64,000 nt of DNA from assembly GCA_004210455.1 (NCBI GenBank), contig SEFA01000016.1, positions 1-64,000 of the forward strand, read 5' to 3'. Position 1 is the first letter of the stretch; each line of letters begins with the position of its first letter. The notes beneath the pieces were generated by a model that ran no database searches, was not told the DNA's origin, and saw nothing but the letters and a program-made list of their open reading frames with translations. Source of the stretch: Rubrivivax sp. Its GTDB lineage: Bacteria > Pseudomonadota > Gammaproteobacteria > Burkholderiales > Burkholderiaceae_C. A program made the position numbers and the translations under genes. Below, piece after piece: positions 36,900-44,217 of the stretch.

Positions 36900-38405
36900 A
36901 TGACTTCCACCACCACCGACCTGCTGGCCGCCCTGGGCGTGCCGGCCGCCGCCGTCACCGGCGGCGCCATGACCGTCCGCAGCCCCATCGACGGCGCCGT
37001 CATCGGCGCGGTCCATGAGGCCAAGGCCGCCGACATGACTGCCGCGATCGCGAACGCGCAGCAGGCCTTCCTGGCCTGGCGCGCCGTGCCGGCGCCCAGG
37101 CGCGGCGAACTGGTCCGCCTGTTCGGCGAAGAACTGCGCGCCAACAAGGCGGCCTTGGCCCGCTTGGTCTCGCTGGAGGCCGGCAAGGTGACCAGCGAGG
37201 GCGAAGGCGAAGTGCAGGAGATGATCGACATCTGCGATTTCGCCGTCGGCCTGTCGCGCCAGCTGCACGGCCTGACGATCGCCAGCGAGCGGCCCGGCCA
37301 CCGCATGATGGAGCAGTACCTGCCGCTGGGCGTGGTGGGCATCATCTCGGCGTTCAATTTCCCCGTCGCGGTGTGGGCGTGGAACTCGGCGCTCGCCCTG
37401 GTCTGCGGCGACACCTGTCTCTGGAAGCCCAGCGAGAAGACCCCGCTGACGGCGCTCGCGACGCAGGCGCTGTTCGAGAAGGCGGTCGCCCGTTTTGACG
37501 GCGCCCCGAAGTTCCTGTCGCAGGTCCTCATCGGCGGCGCCGCTGTCGGCGAAGCGATGGTCGACGACACGCGCGTCGCGCTGGTCTCCGCGACCGGCTC
37601 GACCCGCATGGGCCGCGCCGTCGGCCCGCGCGTCGCGGCGCGCTTCGGCCGCTGCCTGCTGGAGTTGGGCGGCAACAACGCCATCGTCGTCACGCCGAGC
37701 GCGGACCTGGACCTCGCCGTGCGCGGCATCCTGTTCGGCGCCTACGGCACGGCCGGCCAGCGTTGCACGACGACGCGACGCGTGATCGCGCATGAATCGA
37801 TTCATGACGAGCTCGTCGCCCGCCTGGACCGCGCCCGCGCCCAGCTGAAGATCGGCAGCCCGGTCGAGCCCGGCAACCTGATCGGTCCGCTGATCGACAA
37901 GGCTGCCTTCGACGCCATGCAATCGGCCCTGGCCGCGGCGCGCGAGCAGGGCGGCGAGGTCAGCGGCGGCGAACGCGCCCTGGCGTCCCAGTACCCGGAA
38001 GCCTTCTACGCGGTGCCGGCGCTGGTCCGCATGCCGGCGCAGTCGGCCATCGTGAAGCACGAGACCTTCGCGCCCATCCTGTACACGCTGAAGTACAAGA
38101 CGCTGGACGAGGCGATCGCGCTGCAGAACGACGTGCCGCAGGGATTGTCCTCGGCGATCTTCACCAACGACATCCGCGAGGCCGAGACCTTCGTCAGCGC
38201 CAGCGGCTCCGATTGCGGCATCGCCAACGTGAACATCGGCACCTCGGGCGCGGAGATCGGCGGTGCCTTCGGCGGCGAGAAGGAAACCGGCGGCGGCCGC
38301 GAATCCGGCTCCGACGCGTGGAAGGCCTACATGCGCCGCACCACCAACACCGTCAACTACTCGCGCGAGCTGCCGTTGGCGCAAGGGGTGAAGTTCGATG
38401 TCTGA
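36900..38405 (+). CDS. amaB: Aminoadipate-semialdehyde dehydrogenase (ALDH7/antiquitin type)
   Basis: 501 residues. Aldehyde dehydrogenase hallmarks are present: LGVVGIISAFNFPVAVWAWN, the catalytic Glu in RCLLELGGNNAIVV and the nucleophilic Cys in GTAGQRCTTTRR. The wording of these motifs (GNNA and AGQRCTT) is that of the ALDH7 family, whose known substrate is L-2-aminoadipate 6-semialdehyde (allysine). It would oxidise the product of the preceding enzyme to L-2-aminoadipate. A gap of 51 bases with GAAGGAG upstream of ATG 36900. The end overlaps the next start by 8 bases. Confidence 0.88.
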   Translation: MTSTTTDLLAALGVPAAAVTGGAMTVRSPIDGAVIGAVHEAKAADMTAAIANAQQAFLAWRAVPAPRRGELVRLFGEELRANKAALARLVSLEAGKVTSEGEGEVQEMIDICDFAVGLSRQLHGLTIASERPGHRMMEQYLPLGVVGIISAFNFPVAVWAWNSALALVCGDTCLWKPSEKTPLTALATQALFEKAVARFDGAPKFLSQVLIGGAAVGEAMVDDTRVALVSATGSTRMGRAVGPRVAARFGRCLLELGGNNAIVVTPSADLDLAVRGILFGAYGTAGQRCTTTRRVIAHESIHDELVARLDRARAQLKIGSPVEPGNLIGPLIDKAAFDAMQSALAAAREQGGEVSGGERALASQYPEAFYAVPALVRMPAQSAIVKHETFAPILYTLKYKTLDEAIALQNDVPQGLSSAIFTNDIREAETFVSASGSDCGIANVNIGTSGAEIGGAFGGEKETGGGRESGSDAWKAYMRRTTNTVNYSRELPLAQGVKFDV

Positions 38406-39519
38406 GCGGAGCGCGGATCTGGAGGCGTTGACGACGCTCAACGCCAAGGTCACCGCGGCGAGGGACAGCGGGCTGTTCCAGCTGCTGCGTGGCGCGCTCG
38501 GCGACGAGGCCGCCCGCGACGCCTTCGCGCGCGTGCAGGTCGTGCCGGCGTTGCTGCGTCCGGTTGGCGAGCCCCTGTCTCCGCTCTCGCGCATCTCGCG
38601 CGCCGAGCTGGCGCAGGCGCTGAACATGGCGCTGTTCCTCGACGTGACCGACCGCGTGCCGATGGCGGCCGCCTACGTGGCCGATCTGCAGCGCGACGGG
38701 CAGCAACTGGTCTTCGACCACGGCGCGCTCCGCACGGTGGCGTGGCCGTCCGGCGCGCTGCCGCCGGGCGAGGCCGCGATCACGCGCGTGCTGAGACCGC
38801 TGGGCTTCACGATGGCGGCGACCTATCCGCTGCCGCGTCTGAAGATGACCGGCCGCGCCTGGCGCCATGCCGATTTCCCGGAAGACATCGCCCAGTTCTT
38901 CGTCTCGGAGCTGCATCCCGAGCGGTTCTCCGAAAGCTTCCAGGGCGCGGTGACGCGTGTGCTGTCGACGTCGCAGGATCCGCTGGCGCCGGCTGACCTG
39001 GCCCTGCTGGAGCACCTCGCGCGCGACGGCGAGCTGCCGATCGGGTCCGCCGTGGCGCTGCTGCCCAAGCTGGTGGGTTGTTTCGCCCGGCAGCATGCGC
39101 TGTTCGAAGCGGACGACTACCAGCTCCTGCTCACCGAGTCGGCGGAGATGGCCTGGATCGCGACCGAAGGCAACGCCTTCAACCATGCGACCGATCGCGT
39201 CGCCGACATCGAAGCCGTCGTCGCGGCGCAGCGCGCACTCGACCGGCCGGTGAAGGACTCCATCGAGACCTCGGCGACCGGCCGTGTGCGCCAGACGGCG
39301 TTCAAGGCGGCGCGCGTGATGCGTGAGTTCCTCGATCGCGGCCAGCGCGTGAGGCTCGAAGTGCCGGGCAGCTTCCATGAATTCATCCAGCGCGCGCCGT
39401 TCGATGAGTCGGGGGCGCTGGACCTGGCCTTCGACGCGGGCAACGCGACCGGCATCTTCAAGATGACGGCCGGCGCGGCGAAGGACGCCGACACCACGGG
39501 CGAGGCCGCGGCGTGCTGA
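38398..39519 (+). CDS. hglS: 2-oxoadipate dioxygenase/decarboxylase HglS (DUF1338)
   Basis: 373 residues. The DUF1338 pattern is clear: LSRISRAELAQALNMALFLDVTDRVPM at the start, TRVLRPLGFTMAATYPLPRLKMTGRAW, and EGNAFNHATDRVADIEAV with the metal-binding His. In Pseudomonas putida this family converts 2-oxoadipate to D-2-hydroxyglutarate with iron and oxygen, in the lysine pathway. The gene sits exactly where that predicts, after the aminoadipate-semialdehyde dehydrogenase and before a D-2-hydroxyglutarate dehydrogenase candidate. It overlaps both neighbours (8 and 7 bases), so all three are translationally coupled. Confidence 0.88.
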   Translation: MSERSADLEALTTLNAKVTAARDSGLFQLLRGALGDEAARDAFARVQVVPALLRPVGEPLSPLSRISRAELAQALNMALFLDVTDRVPMAAAYVADLQRDGQQLVFDHGALRTVAWPSGALPPGEAAITRVLRPLGFTMAATYPLPRLKMTGRAWRHADFPEDIAQFFVSELHPERFSESFQGAVTRVLSTSQDPLAPADLALLEHLARDGELPIGSAVALLPKLVGCFARQHALFEADDYQLLLTESAEMAWIATEGNAFNHATDRVADIEAVVAAQRALDRPVKDSIETSATGRVRQTAFKAARVMREFLDRGQRVRLEVPGSFHEFIQRAPFDESGALDLAFDAGNATGIFKMTAGAAKDADTTGEAAAC

Positions 39520-40934
39520 GCTTCCAGGCCGGCGGCTTCCTCGCGGAAGCGATCGCCGTCTGCGGCGAGGCCTTCGTGCAGGTGGGCGCGGACATCGAAC
39601 CGCGCTATCTGCAGCCCGCGCGCTACGCGGCGGGGCGTGCGGCCGCGCTCGTGCGTCCGGGAAGCCGCGACGAAGCGGCGCGCGTTCTTGCGCTCGCGGC
39701 GGCGAGCGGACTCCGCGTGGTGGTGCAGGGTGCGCACACCGGGCTGGTCCGCGCAGGCACGCCGGACGACGCGAACGGCGACGTGCTGCTCAGCACCGAG
39801 CGGCTGCGCGAGGTTTTCGAGCTCGACCTGCTCGACCGCACGCTGCGCGTGTCGTCGGGCTTCCGCCTGTCCGAGATCAACGAACGACTCGAACCGCACG
39901 GTCTCTGGTTCCCGGTCGACCTGAGCGCCGATCCTTCGATCGGCGGCATGGTCGCCCACAACACCGGTGGCACGCGGATGCTGCGTTACGGCGACGTGCG
40001 CGCCAACACGCTGGCGCTGGAAGTCGTGCTGGCGGAACCGGCGGGTCAGGTCTTGCGCCTGGGACAGGGCCTGCAGAAGGACAACTCGGCGCTGGCGCTG
40101 GGGCAGCTGTTCATCGGCTCGTCGGGCAGCCTGGGGCTGGTCAGCGAGGTCACGATCAAGCTCTCACCGTTGCCGCGTCAGCGCGCCGTGGCCCTGGTGG
40201 CGCCCTCATCGCTGGAAGAGGTCTTTCCGCTCTACGCCGACGTGATGCAGCGTTGGGGCGGCCTGGTGTCCGCCTTCGAAGGCATCAGCCGCGCGGCGCT
40301 GGAAGCCGGACTCCACGGCCAGGACGTCGCACGATGGTTCGAAGGGCAACTGCCGGACTACGCAATGCTCATCGAGCTCAGCAGCGAGCTGCCGGCGGAT
40401 CAGCTCGCCCTCGACGGCCTGCTGCAAGGCTGGCTCGAAGGCGAATTCGAATCCGGTCGCGTGCGCGATGCGGTGCTCGACGCCGACGAGGCGATCTGGG
40501 GCCTGCGCCATCGCATCAGCGAAGGACTGCGCGTGCAGGGCAAGGTGATCGGGCTGGATCTCTCGCTGCCGCGCCGGCACTTCATGGCCTTTCGCGCGCG
40601 CGGCGCGGCCTGGCTGGCCGAGCGCTTCCCGCAAGTGCGGCTCGCCGACTTCGGTCACCTCGGCGACGGCGGGATGCACTTCAACATGGTGTGGCCGGCG
40701 ACTGCCGGGGCGCTCTCGGCGGAGCAAGAGCTGAGCCTGCGCGAGGGCCTGTACGCGCTGGTCGCGGAGCTAGGCGGATCGATCAGCGCGGAGCACGGGG
40801 TCGGTCCTCAACTGCAGGCGGCGTACCGCGCGCATTGGGAGCGGGTCGAGCCTGCGATGCTGGATTGGGCGAGGAGAGTACAGGCGTTGTGGGATCCGCA
40901 CACCCGTCTTGGAAAAGTGAGTTGGGGCGGCTGA
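39513..40934 (+). CDS. FAD-linked D-2-hydroxyglutarate dehydrogenase candidate
   Basis: 473 residues from GTG 39513, overlapping the hglS stop by 7 bases. FAD-binding type 4 domain: VRPGSRDEAARVLALAAASGLRVVVQGAHTGLV, then PVDLSADPSIGGMVAHNTGGTRMLRYGDVRANTL. The C-terminal oxidase cap contains DFGHLGDGGMHFNM and GSISAEHGVGPQLQ, with the metal and substrate-binding His residues typical of D-lactate/D-2-hydroxyglutarate dehydrogenases. In this operon its natural substrate is the D-2-hydroxyglutarate made by HglS, giving 2-oxoglutarate for the TCA cycle. Final gene of the operon; the tRNA-Leu gene follows 91 bases later. Confidence 0.88.
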   Translation: MLSFQAGGFLAEAIAVCGEAFVQVGADIEPRYLQPARYAAGRAAALVRPGSRDEAARVLALAAASGLRVVVQGAHTGLVRAGTPDDANGDVLLSTERLREVFELDLLDRTLRVSSGFRLSEINERLEPHGLWFPVDLSADPSIGGMVAHNTGGTRMLRYGDVRANTLALEVVLAEPAGQVLRLGQGLQKDNSALALGQLFIGSSGSLGLVSEVTIKLSPLPRQRAVALVAPSSLEEVFPLYADVMQRWGGLVSAFEGISRAALEAGLHGQDVARWFEGQLPDYAMLIELSSELPADQLALDGLLQGWLEGEFESGRVRDAVLDADEAIWGLRHRISEGLRVQGKVIGLDLSLPRRHFMAFRARGAAWLAERFPQVRLADFGHLGDGGMHFNMVWPATAGALSAEQELSLREGLYALVAELGGSISAEHGVGPQLQAAYRAHWERVEPAMLDWARRVQALWDPHTRLGKVSWGG

Positions 40935-41025
40935 ATCGCTTGCCTGATTCCAAAACCGTGCTAAAGTCCAATTCTTCGCTGCAGACAGCAGTCAAACGCA
41001 ATAGCGGCGAAGAAAAATCCTGAAA

Positions 41026-41110
<85 letters not shown>

Positions 41111-41116
41111 AATCTG

Positions 41117-41145
41117 AAAAGCCGGCTTCGAGCCGGCTTTTCTCA
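41117..41145 (+). terminator. Terminator after tRNA-Leu
   Basis: An 11-bp stem (AAAAGCCGGCT at 41117-41127 with AGCCGGCTTTT at 41131-41141), 3-base loop and a T-rich tail (TTTTCTC). It lies six bases past the tRNA 3' end. Confidence 0.9.
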
Positions 41146-41161
41146 TTCTGAGGCCCAGGAA

Positions 41162-41182
41162 GTGATGTCCGGTGGACATCAC
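41162..41182. repeat. Perfect inverted repeat upstream of the LacI gene
   Basis: GTGATGTCC (41162-41170), spacer GGT, GGACATCAC (41174-41182): nine perfect pairs. It lies 120 bases upstream of the LacI start and after the tRNA terminator. It may be an operator or a hairpin in the leader; it does not match the TGACAACGNTGTCA sites that flank the sugar genes. Confidence 0.5.
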
Positions 41183-41302
41183 GGGGGGACTCGAATGGTT
41201 TGGACCGGGAGGTCCGAACCGGGGTCGCGCTTGCGTGACCGAGTCCTCTCCTGCGAAGTCAGCGAGTGCTGTGGCAAAGTCGGGCGAGCATTTCGGATCT
41301 CT

Positions 41303-42379
41303 ATGCCGCCACGTAAACCCGCCACCATCATCGACGTCGCCCGCGAAGCGGGCGTCTCCATCAAGACGGTATCCCGGGTGTTGAACCAGGAGCCGGGTGT
41401 CCATGCCGAAACCCGCGAGGCGGTGTTGAAGGTCGTGGCCGACCTCAAATACCGGCCGAAGCAATCGGCACGCAGCCTGGCTGGCGGACGGTCTTTCCTG
41501 ATCGGACTGCTGTATTACGACCCGTCGGCGGCCTTCGTCGGCGGTGTGCAGCAGGGGGCGACCTTGCGCTGCCGCGAGGCGGGTTACCACCTCGTCGTCG
41601 AATCCCTCCACAACGACGCGCCCGACCTCGCGGTGCAGGTCGACCGCATGGTTTCGGCGCTGCGTCCCGACGGCATGATCCTCACGCCTCCGCTCTGCGA
41701 CAACCCGCAGGTGCTGTCCGCGCTGCGCGAGAGCCAGACCCCGTGCGTGCTGATCTCCCCGGCCGCCGACGAGCCCGACCATCCGAGCGTCCGCATGGAC
41801 GACGTGCACGCGGCGGAGGAGATCACCAACCTGCTGATCAGCCTCGGCCACACACGCATCGCGATCATCAAGGGCGCGAAGGAGCAGGTCGCGTCCAAGC
41901 GCCGCTACCAGGGCTACCTGGCCGCCTTGAAGGCGCACAGGCTGCCGCTGGACAAGGATCTGGTGGTACAGGGCGACTTCACCTTCGACACCGGCGTCGA
42001 GGCTGCCTATCAATTGCTGAGCCGGCGTCAGCGCCCCACCGCGGTCTTCGCGAGCAACGACGACATGGCGCTGGGCGTGCTGGCCGCGGCGCAGCGTCTC
42101 GGCCTGGCGGTCCCGGGAGACCTCTCGATCGCCGGCTTCGACGACACGCCCGCCGCCGCGCGCGTGTGGCCGCCGCTGACGACGGTGCGTCAGCCGATGG
42201 ACGACATGGCGCGCGCTGCCGTCGACCTGCTGATCGGCTCGCCGCGCGACGCCGAGCCCGACGCGGACGCCGAAGCGTCCGCGAAGCCCAGGCACCGCGT
42301 CCTGCCGCACGAGCTGGTGGTGCGCGACTCCACGGCGGTGCTCGGCACGAAGGCCGCGCCGCGGCTCAGGAAGGCCTGA
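41303..42379 (+). CDS. LacI-family transcriptional regulator of the sugar locus
   Basis: 358 residues from ATG 41303. The DNA-binding head is classical LacI (ATIIDVAREAGVSIKTVSRVLNQEPGVHAETREAVLKVVADLKYRPKQSARSLAGGRS) with the hinge residues, followed by the periplasmic-binding-protein-like core (FLIGLLYYDPSAAFVGGVQQGA...PTAVFASNDDMALGVLAAAQRLGLAVPGDLSIAGFDDTP). It should bind a sugar or sugar phosphate. It is convergent with the halogenase-family gene. The palindromes at 44100-44137, between the halogenase and TonB-receptor genes, have the shape of LacI-family operators and are the likely targets by inference. Confidence 0.93.
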   Translation: MPPRKPATIIDVAREAGVSIKTVSRVLNQEPGVHAETREAVLKVVADLKYRPKQSARSLAGGRSFLIGLLYYDPSAAFVGGVQQGATLRCREAGYHLVVESLHNDAPDLAVQVDRMVSALRPDGMILTPPLCDNPQVLSALRESQTPCVLISPAADEPDHPSVRMDDVHAAEEITNLLISLGHTRIAIIKGAKEQVASKRRYQGYLAALKAHRLPLDKDLVVQGDFTFDTGVEAAYQLLSRRQRPTAVFASNDDMALGVLAAAQRLGLAVPGDLSIAGFDDTPAAARVWPPLTTVRQPMDDMARAAVDLLIGSPRDAEPDADAEASAKPRHRVLPHELVVRDSTAVLGTKAAPRLRKA

Positions 42380-42380
42380 G

Positions 42381-42434
42381 CGACCTCGAGCGAACTCAAG
42401 CGACCTCGAGCGACCTCGAGCGACCTCGAGCGAC
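42381..42434. repeat. Tandem 10-bp repeat between convergent genes
   Basis: Five to six copies of CGACCTCGAG (one degenerate: CGAACTCAAG) fill the whole 56-base space between the LacI and halogenase stop codons. Each unit contains the palindrome CTCGAG, so the stretch can form alternative hairpins and may serve as a two-sided terminator or simply be slippage-prone spacer. Confidence 0.85.
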
Positions 42435-42435
42435 T

Positions 42436-43989
42436 TTACGCCGCGCGCTTGCCCGTCCTCGCGAGGAGCTGTTCGATCAGCACCCGATGCGGCGGCAGAT
42501 CCCGCAGCGCATGCGCGCCGAGCTGCGCGATCGTCGCGAACTCCTTCCGCGCCTCCTCGCTGCGCATCAACGCGGCAGCGCCTGTTCCCAGCTGCGTCTT
42601 GAATTCCATCCCGTAGAGGACGTACTGCCAGCTGGCCGGTAGGTACATCTCGACGTCGGTGACGAAGTCCAGCCGTTGCGGCGGTCGGCAGCGCCACATC
42701 GCGAGCTTCTCCTTCAGCGTGTCGGTGAACGACGCGGGATCCGCGTTGTCGCGCCAGAACGCCGTGTCCGTGCGCTGCGTCAGTCCGTAGTGGAGCTTGA
42801 TGAAGTCGACGATGCGCGCGTAGCGCTCCTTCATGAACGCATTGAAGTGCTTCGCCACCGGCGCGGTGTCGCCGTTGAACGGGAACAGCTGTCCGATCAG
42901 ATAGGCCGCGGTCTCGATGAGTCCGATGCCCGACGATTCCAGCGGTTCCAGGAAACCGCCCGACAGCCCGACCGCCACGCAGTTCTTCACCCACTGCGTC
43001 TCGCGGTACCCGACGTCGAGCACGAGCTTGCGCGGCGTCAGCGTGTCCGACGCGGGGCCGATGTATCGACGCAGCGTCCGCTCCGCCTCCTCGTCGTCGC
43101 AATGCCGGCTGCTGTAGACATGGCCGATGCCGCGCCGCTCCTGAAGCCCGATGTCCCAGATCCAGCCGTGGTCCTGCGCGCTCGCGATCGTGTACGACGC
43201 GATCGGCGCATCGGGCCGCGCATACGGCACCTGCATGGCCAGCGCGCGGTCGACGAAGAGCACATCGTTCAAGGACTTGAACGGCGAGCCCAGCGCTTCT
43301 CCGATCAGCCGCGCGCGGAAGCCGCTGCAATCGACGTAGAGCCCGGCCGTCAGGGTGCCGGCCTCCTTCGTGTGCACCGCGGCGATGGCGCCCTGTTCAT
43401 CGAGATCGACGCGATCCACGGTCGCGATCACGCGCTTCACGCCCAGCGCCTGCCCGTGCTCCGCGAGCAAGGCGGCGAAGCGCCCGGCGTCGAAGTGATA
43501 CGCGTAGTTCAGCGGTCCGAGGAAATCCCCGTCGCTCGCCCGCTTCGGCCCGTGCCTCGCATCCGCGACGGCCTTCTGCAGCGTCACCGCCTCGGCGAAC
43601 GCGCGTCCCTGGCCGGCCTCGCCAATCAGCCAGTACGGCAGCAGCTCCGGCGCGCCGGGGCGCTGGCTCGGCTGGCTGAACGGATGGAAGTAGTGATCGG
43701 CGCCCGCCGCCCCCGGCGGGCGCACCCAGTGCTCGAAGCGGATGCCCTGCTTGTACGTGGCCGAGCAGGCGTCGAGGAATTCAGCCTCCCCGATGCCGAT
43801 CGCCGACAGCGTCCCGCGGATCGACGGGAAGGTGCCTTCGCCGACGCCGATGATGCCGATGTCGCTGGACTCCACCAGCGTGATGCGGACGCCGCCGTGC
43901 GCGGTGCCGAGCTGCCGCGCGAGGAACGCGGCAGTGAGCCAGCCGGCCGTGCCGCCGCCGACGATGAGGATGTCCTGGATGGGCTGCAT
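42436..43989 (-). CDS. Flavin-dependent tryptophan-halogenase family protein in a sugar-utilisation locus
   Basis: 517 residues. FAD-binding GGGTAGW (ILIVGGGTAGWLTAAFLA) and the second flavin motif GVGEGTFPS are clear. The catalytic Lys is kept in CSATYKQGIRFEHW, the Glu in FLEPLESSGIGL, and the family motif W-x-W-x-I-P appears as WIWDIG with Gly for Pro. PrnA-type enzymes chlorinate tryptophan using FADH2, chloride and oxygen. Many close family members sit beside TonB-dependent receptors and sugar regulators with unknown substrate. ATG 43989 has AGGAG seven bases upstream. It diverges from the TonB-receptor gene and shares its operator region. No flavin reductase is encoded nearby. Confidence 0.9.
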   Translation of the reverse strand: MQPIQDILIVGGGTAGWLTAAFLARQLGTAHGGVRITLVESSDIGIIGVGEGTFPSIRGTLSAIGIGEAEFLDACSATYKQGIRFEHWVRPPGAAGADHYFHPFSQPSQRPGAPELLPYWLIGEAGQGRAFAEAVTLQKAVADARHGPKRASDGDFLGPLNYAYHFDAGRFAALLAEHGQALGVKRVIATVDRVDLDEQGAIAAVHTKEAGTLTAGLYVDCSGFRARLIGEALGSPFKSLNDVLFVDRALAMQVPYARPDAPIASYTIASAQDHGWIWDIGLQERRGIGHVYSSRHCDDEEAERTLRRYIGPASDTLTPRKLVLDVGYRETQWVKNCVAVGLSGGFLEPLESSGIGLIETAAYLIGQLFPFNGDTAPVAKHFNAFMKERYARIVDFIKLHYGLTQRTDTAFWRDNADPASFTDTLKEKLAMWRCRPPQRLDFVTDVEMYLPASWQYVLYGMEFKTQLGTGAAALMRSEEARKEFATIAQLGAHALRDLPPHRVLIEQLLARTGKRAA

Positions 43990-44099
43990 GGCTTGTCTCC
44001 TGTTGTCTTCTTCGGAACCGCGTCGTGATCGCAGGCGGTCGCGTCAGGATCGCGCCTGCACGGGGTTTGCGATCTACGGGTAAATGATAGTGAGCAAAA

Positions 44100-44113
44100 T
44101 GACAACGATGTCA
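44100..44113. promoter_or_regulatory. LacI-type operator, copy 1
   Basis: TGACAACGATGTCA, one mismatch from a perfect palindrome. It lies in the 228-base region between the divergent halogenase-family and TonB-receptor genes, 24 bases centre to centre from the second copy. The shape is that of LacI-family binding sites. Confidence 0.6.
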
Positions 44114-44123
44114 GTCCAAGCGT

Positions 44124-44137
44124 TGACAACGTTGTCA
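44124..44137. promoter_or_regulatory. LacI-type operator, copy 2 (perfect palindrome)
   Basis: TGACAACGTTGTCA is a perfect 14-bp palindrome with central CG, as expected for a LacI-family operator. It is 80 bases upstream of the TonB-receptor start and 134 bases upstream of the halogenase start, so one repressor could control both directions. Confidence 0.7.
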
Positions 44138-44217
44138 TGCGTTGCCTACGATGCACTCAAATTAGAAGAACACGACCCGGAACAGAGCTTCATCTCGAAA
44201 GCCACCCAGGAGACAAC

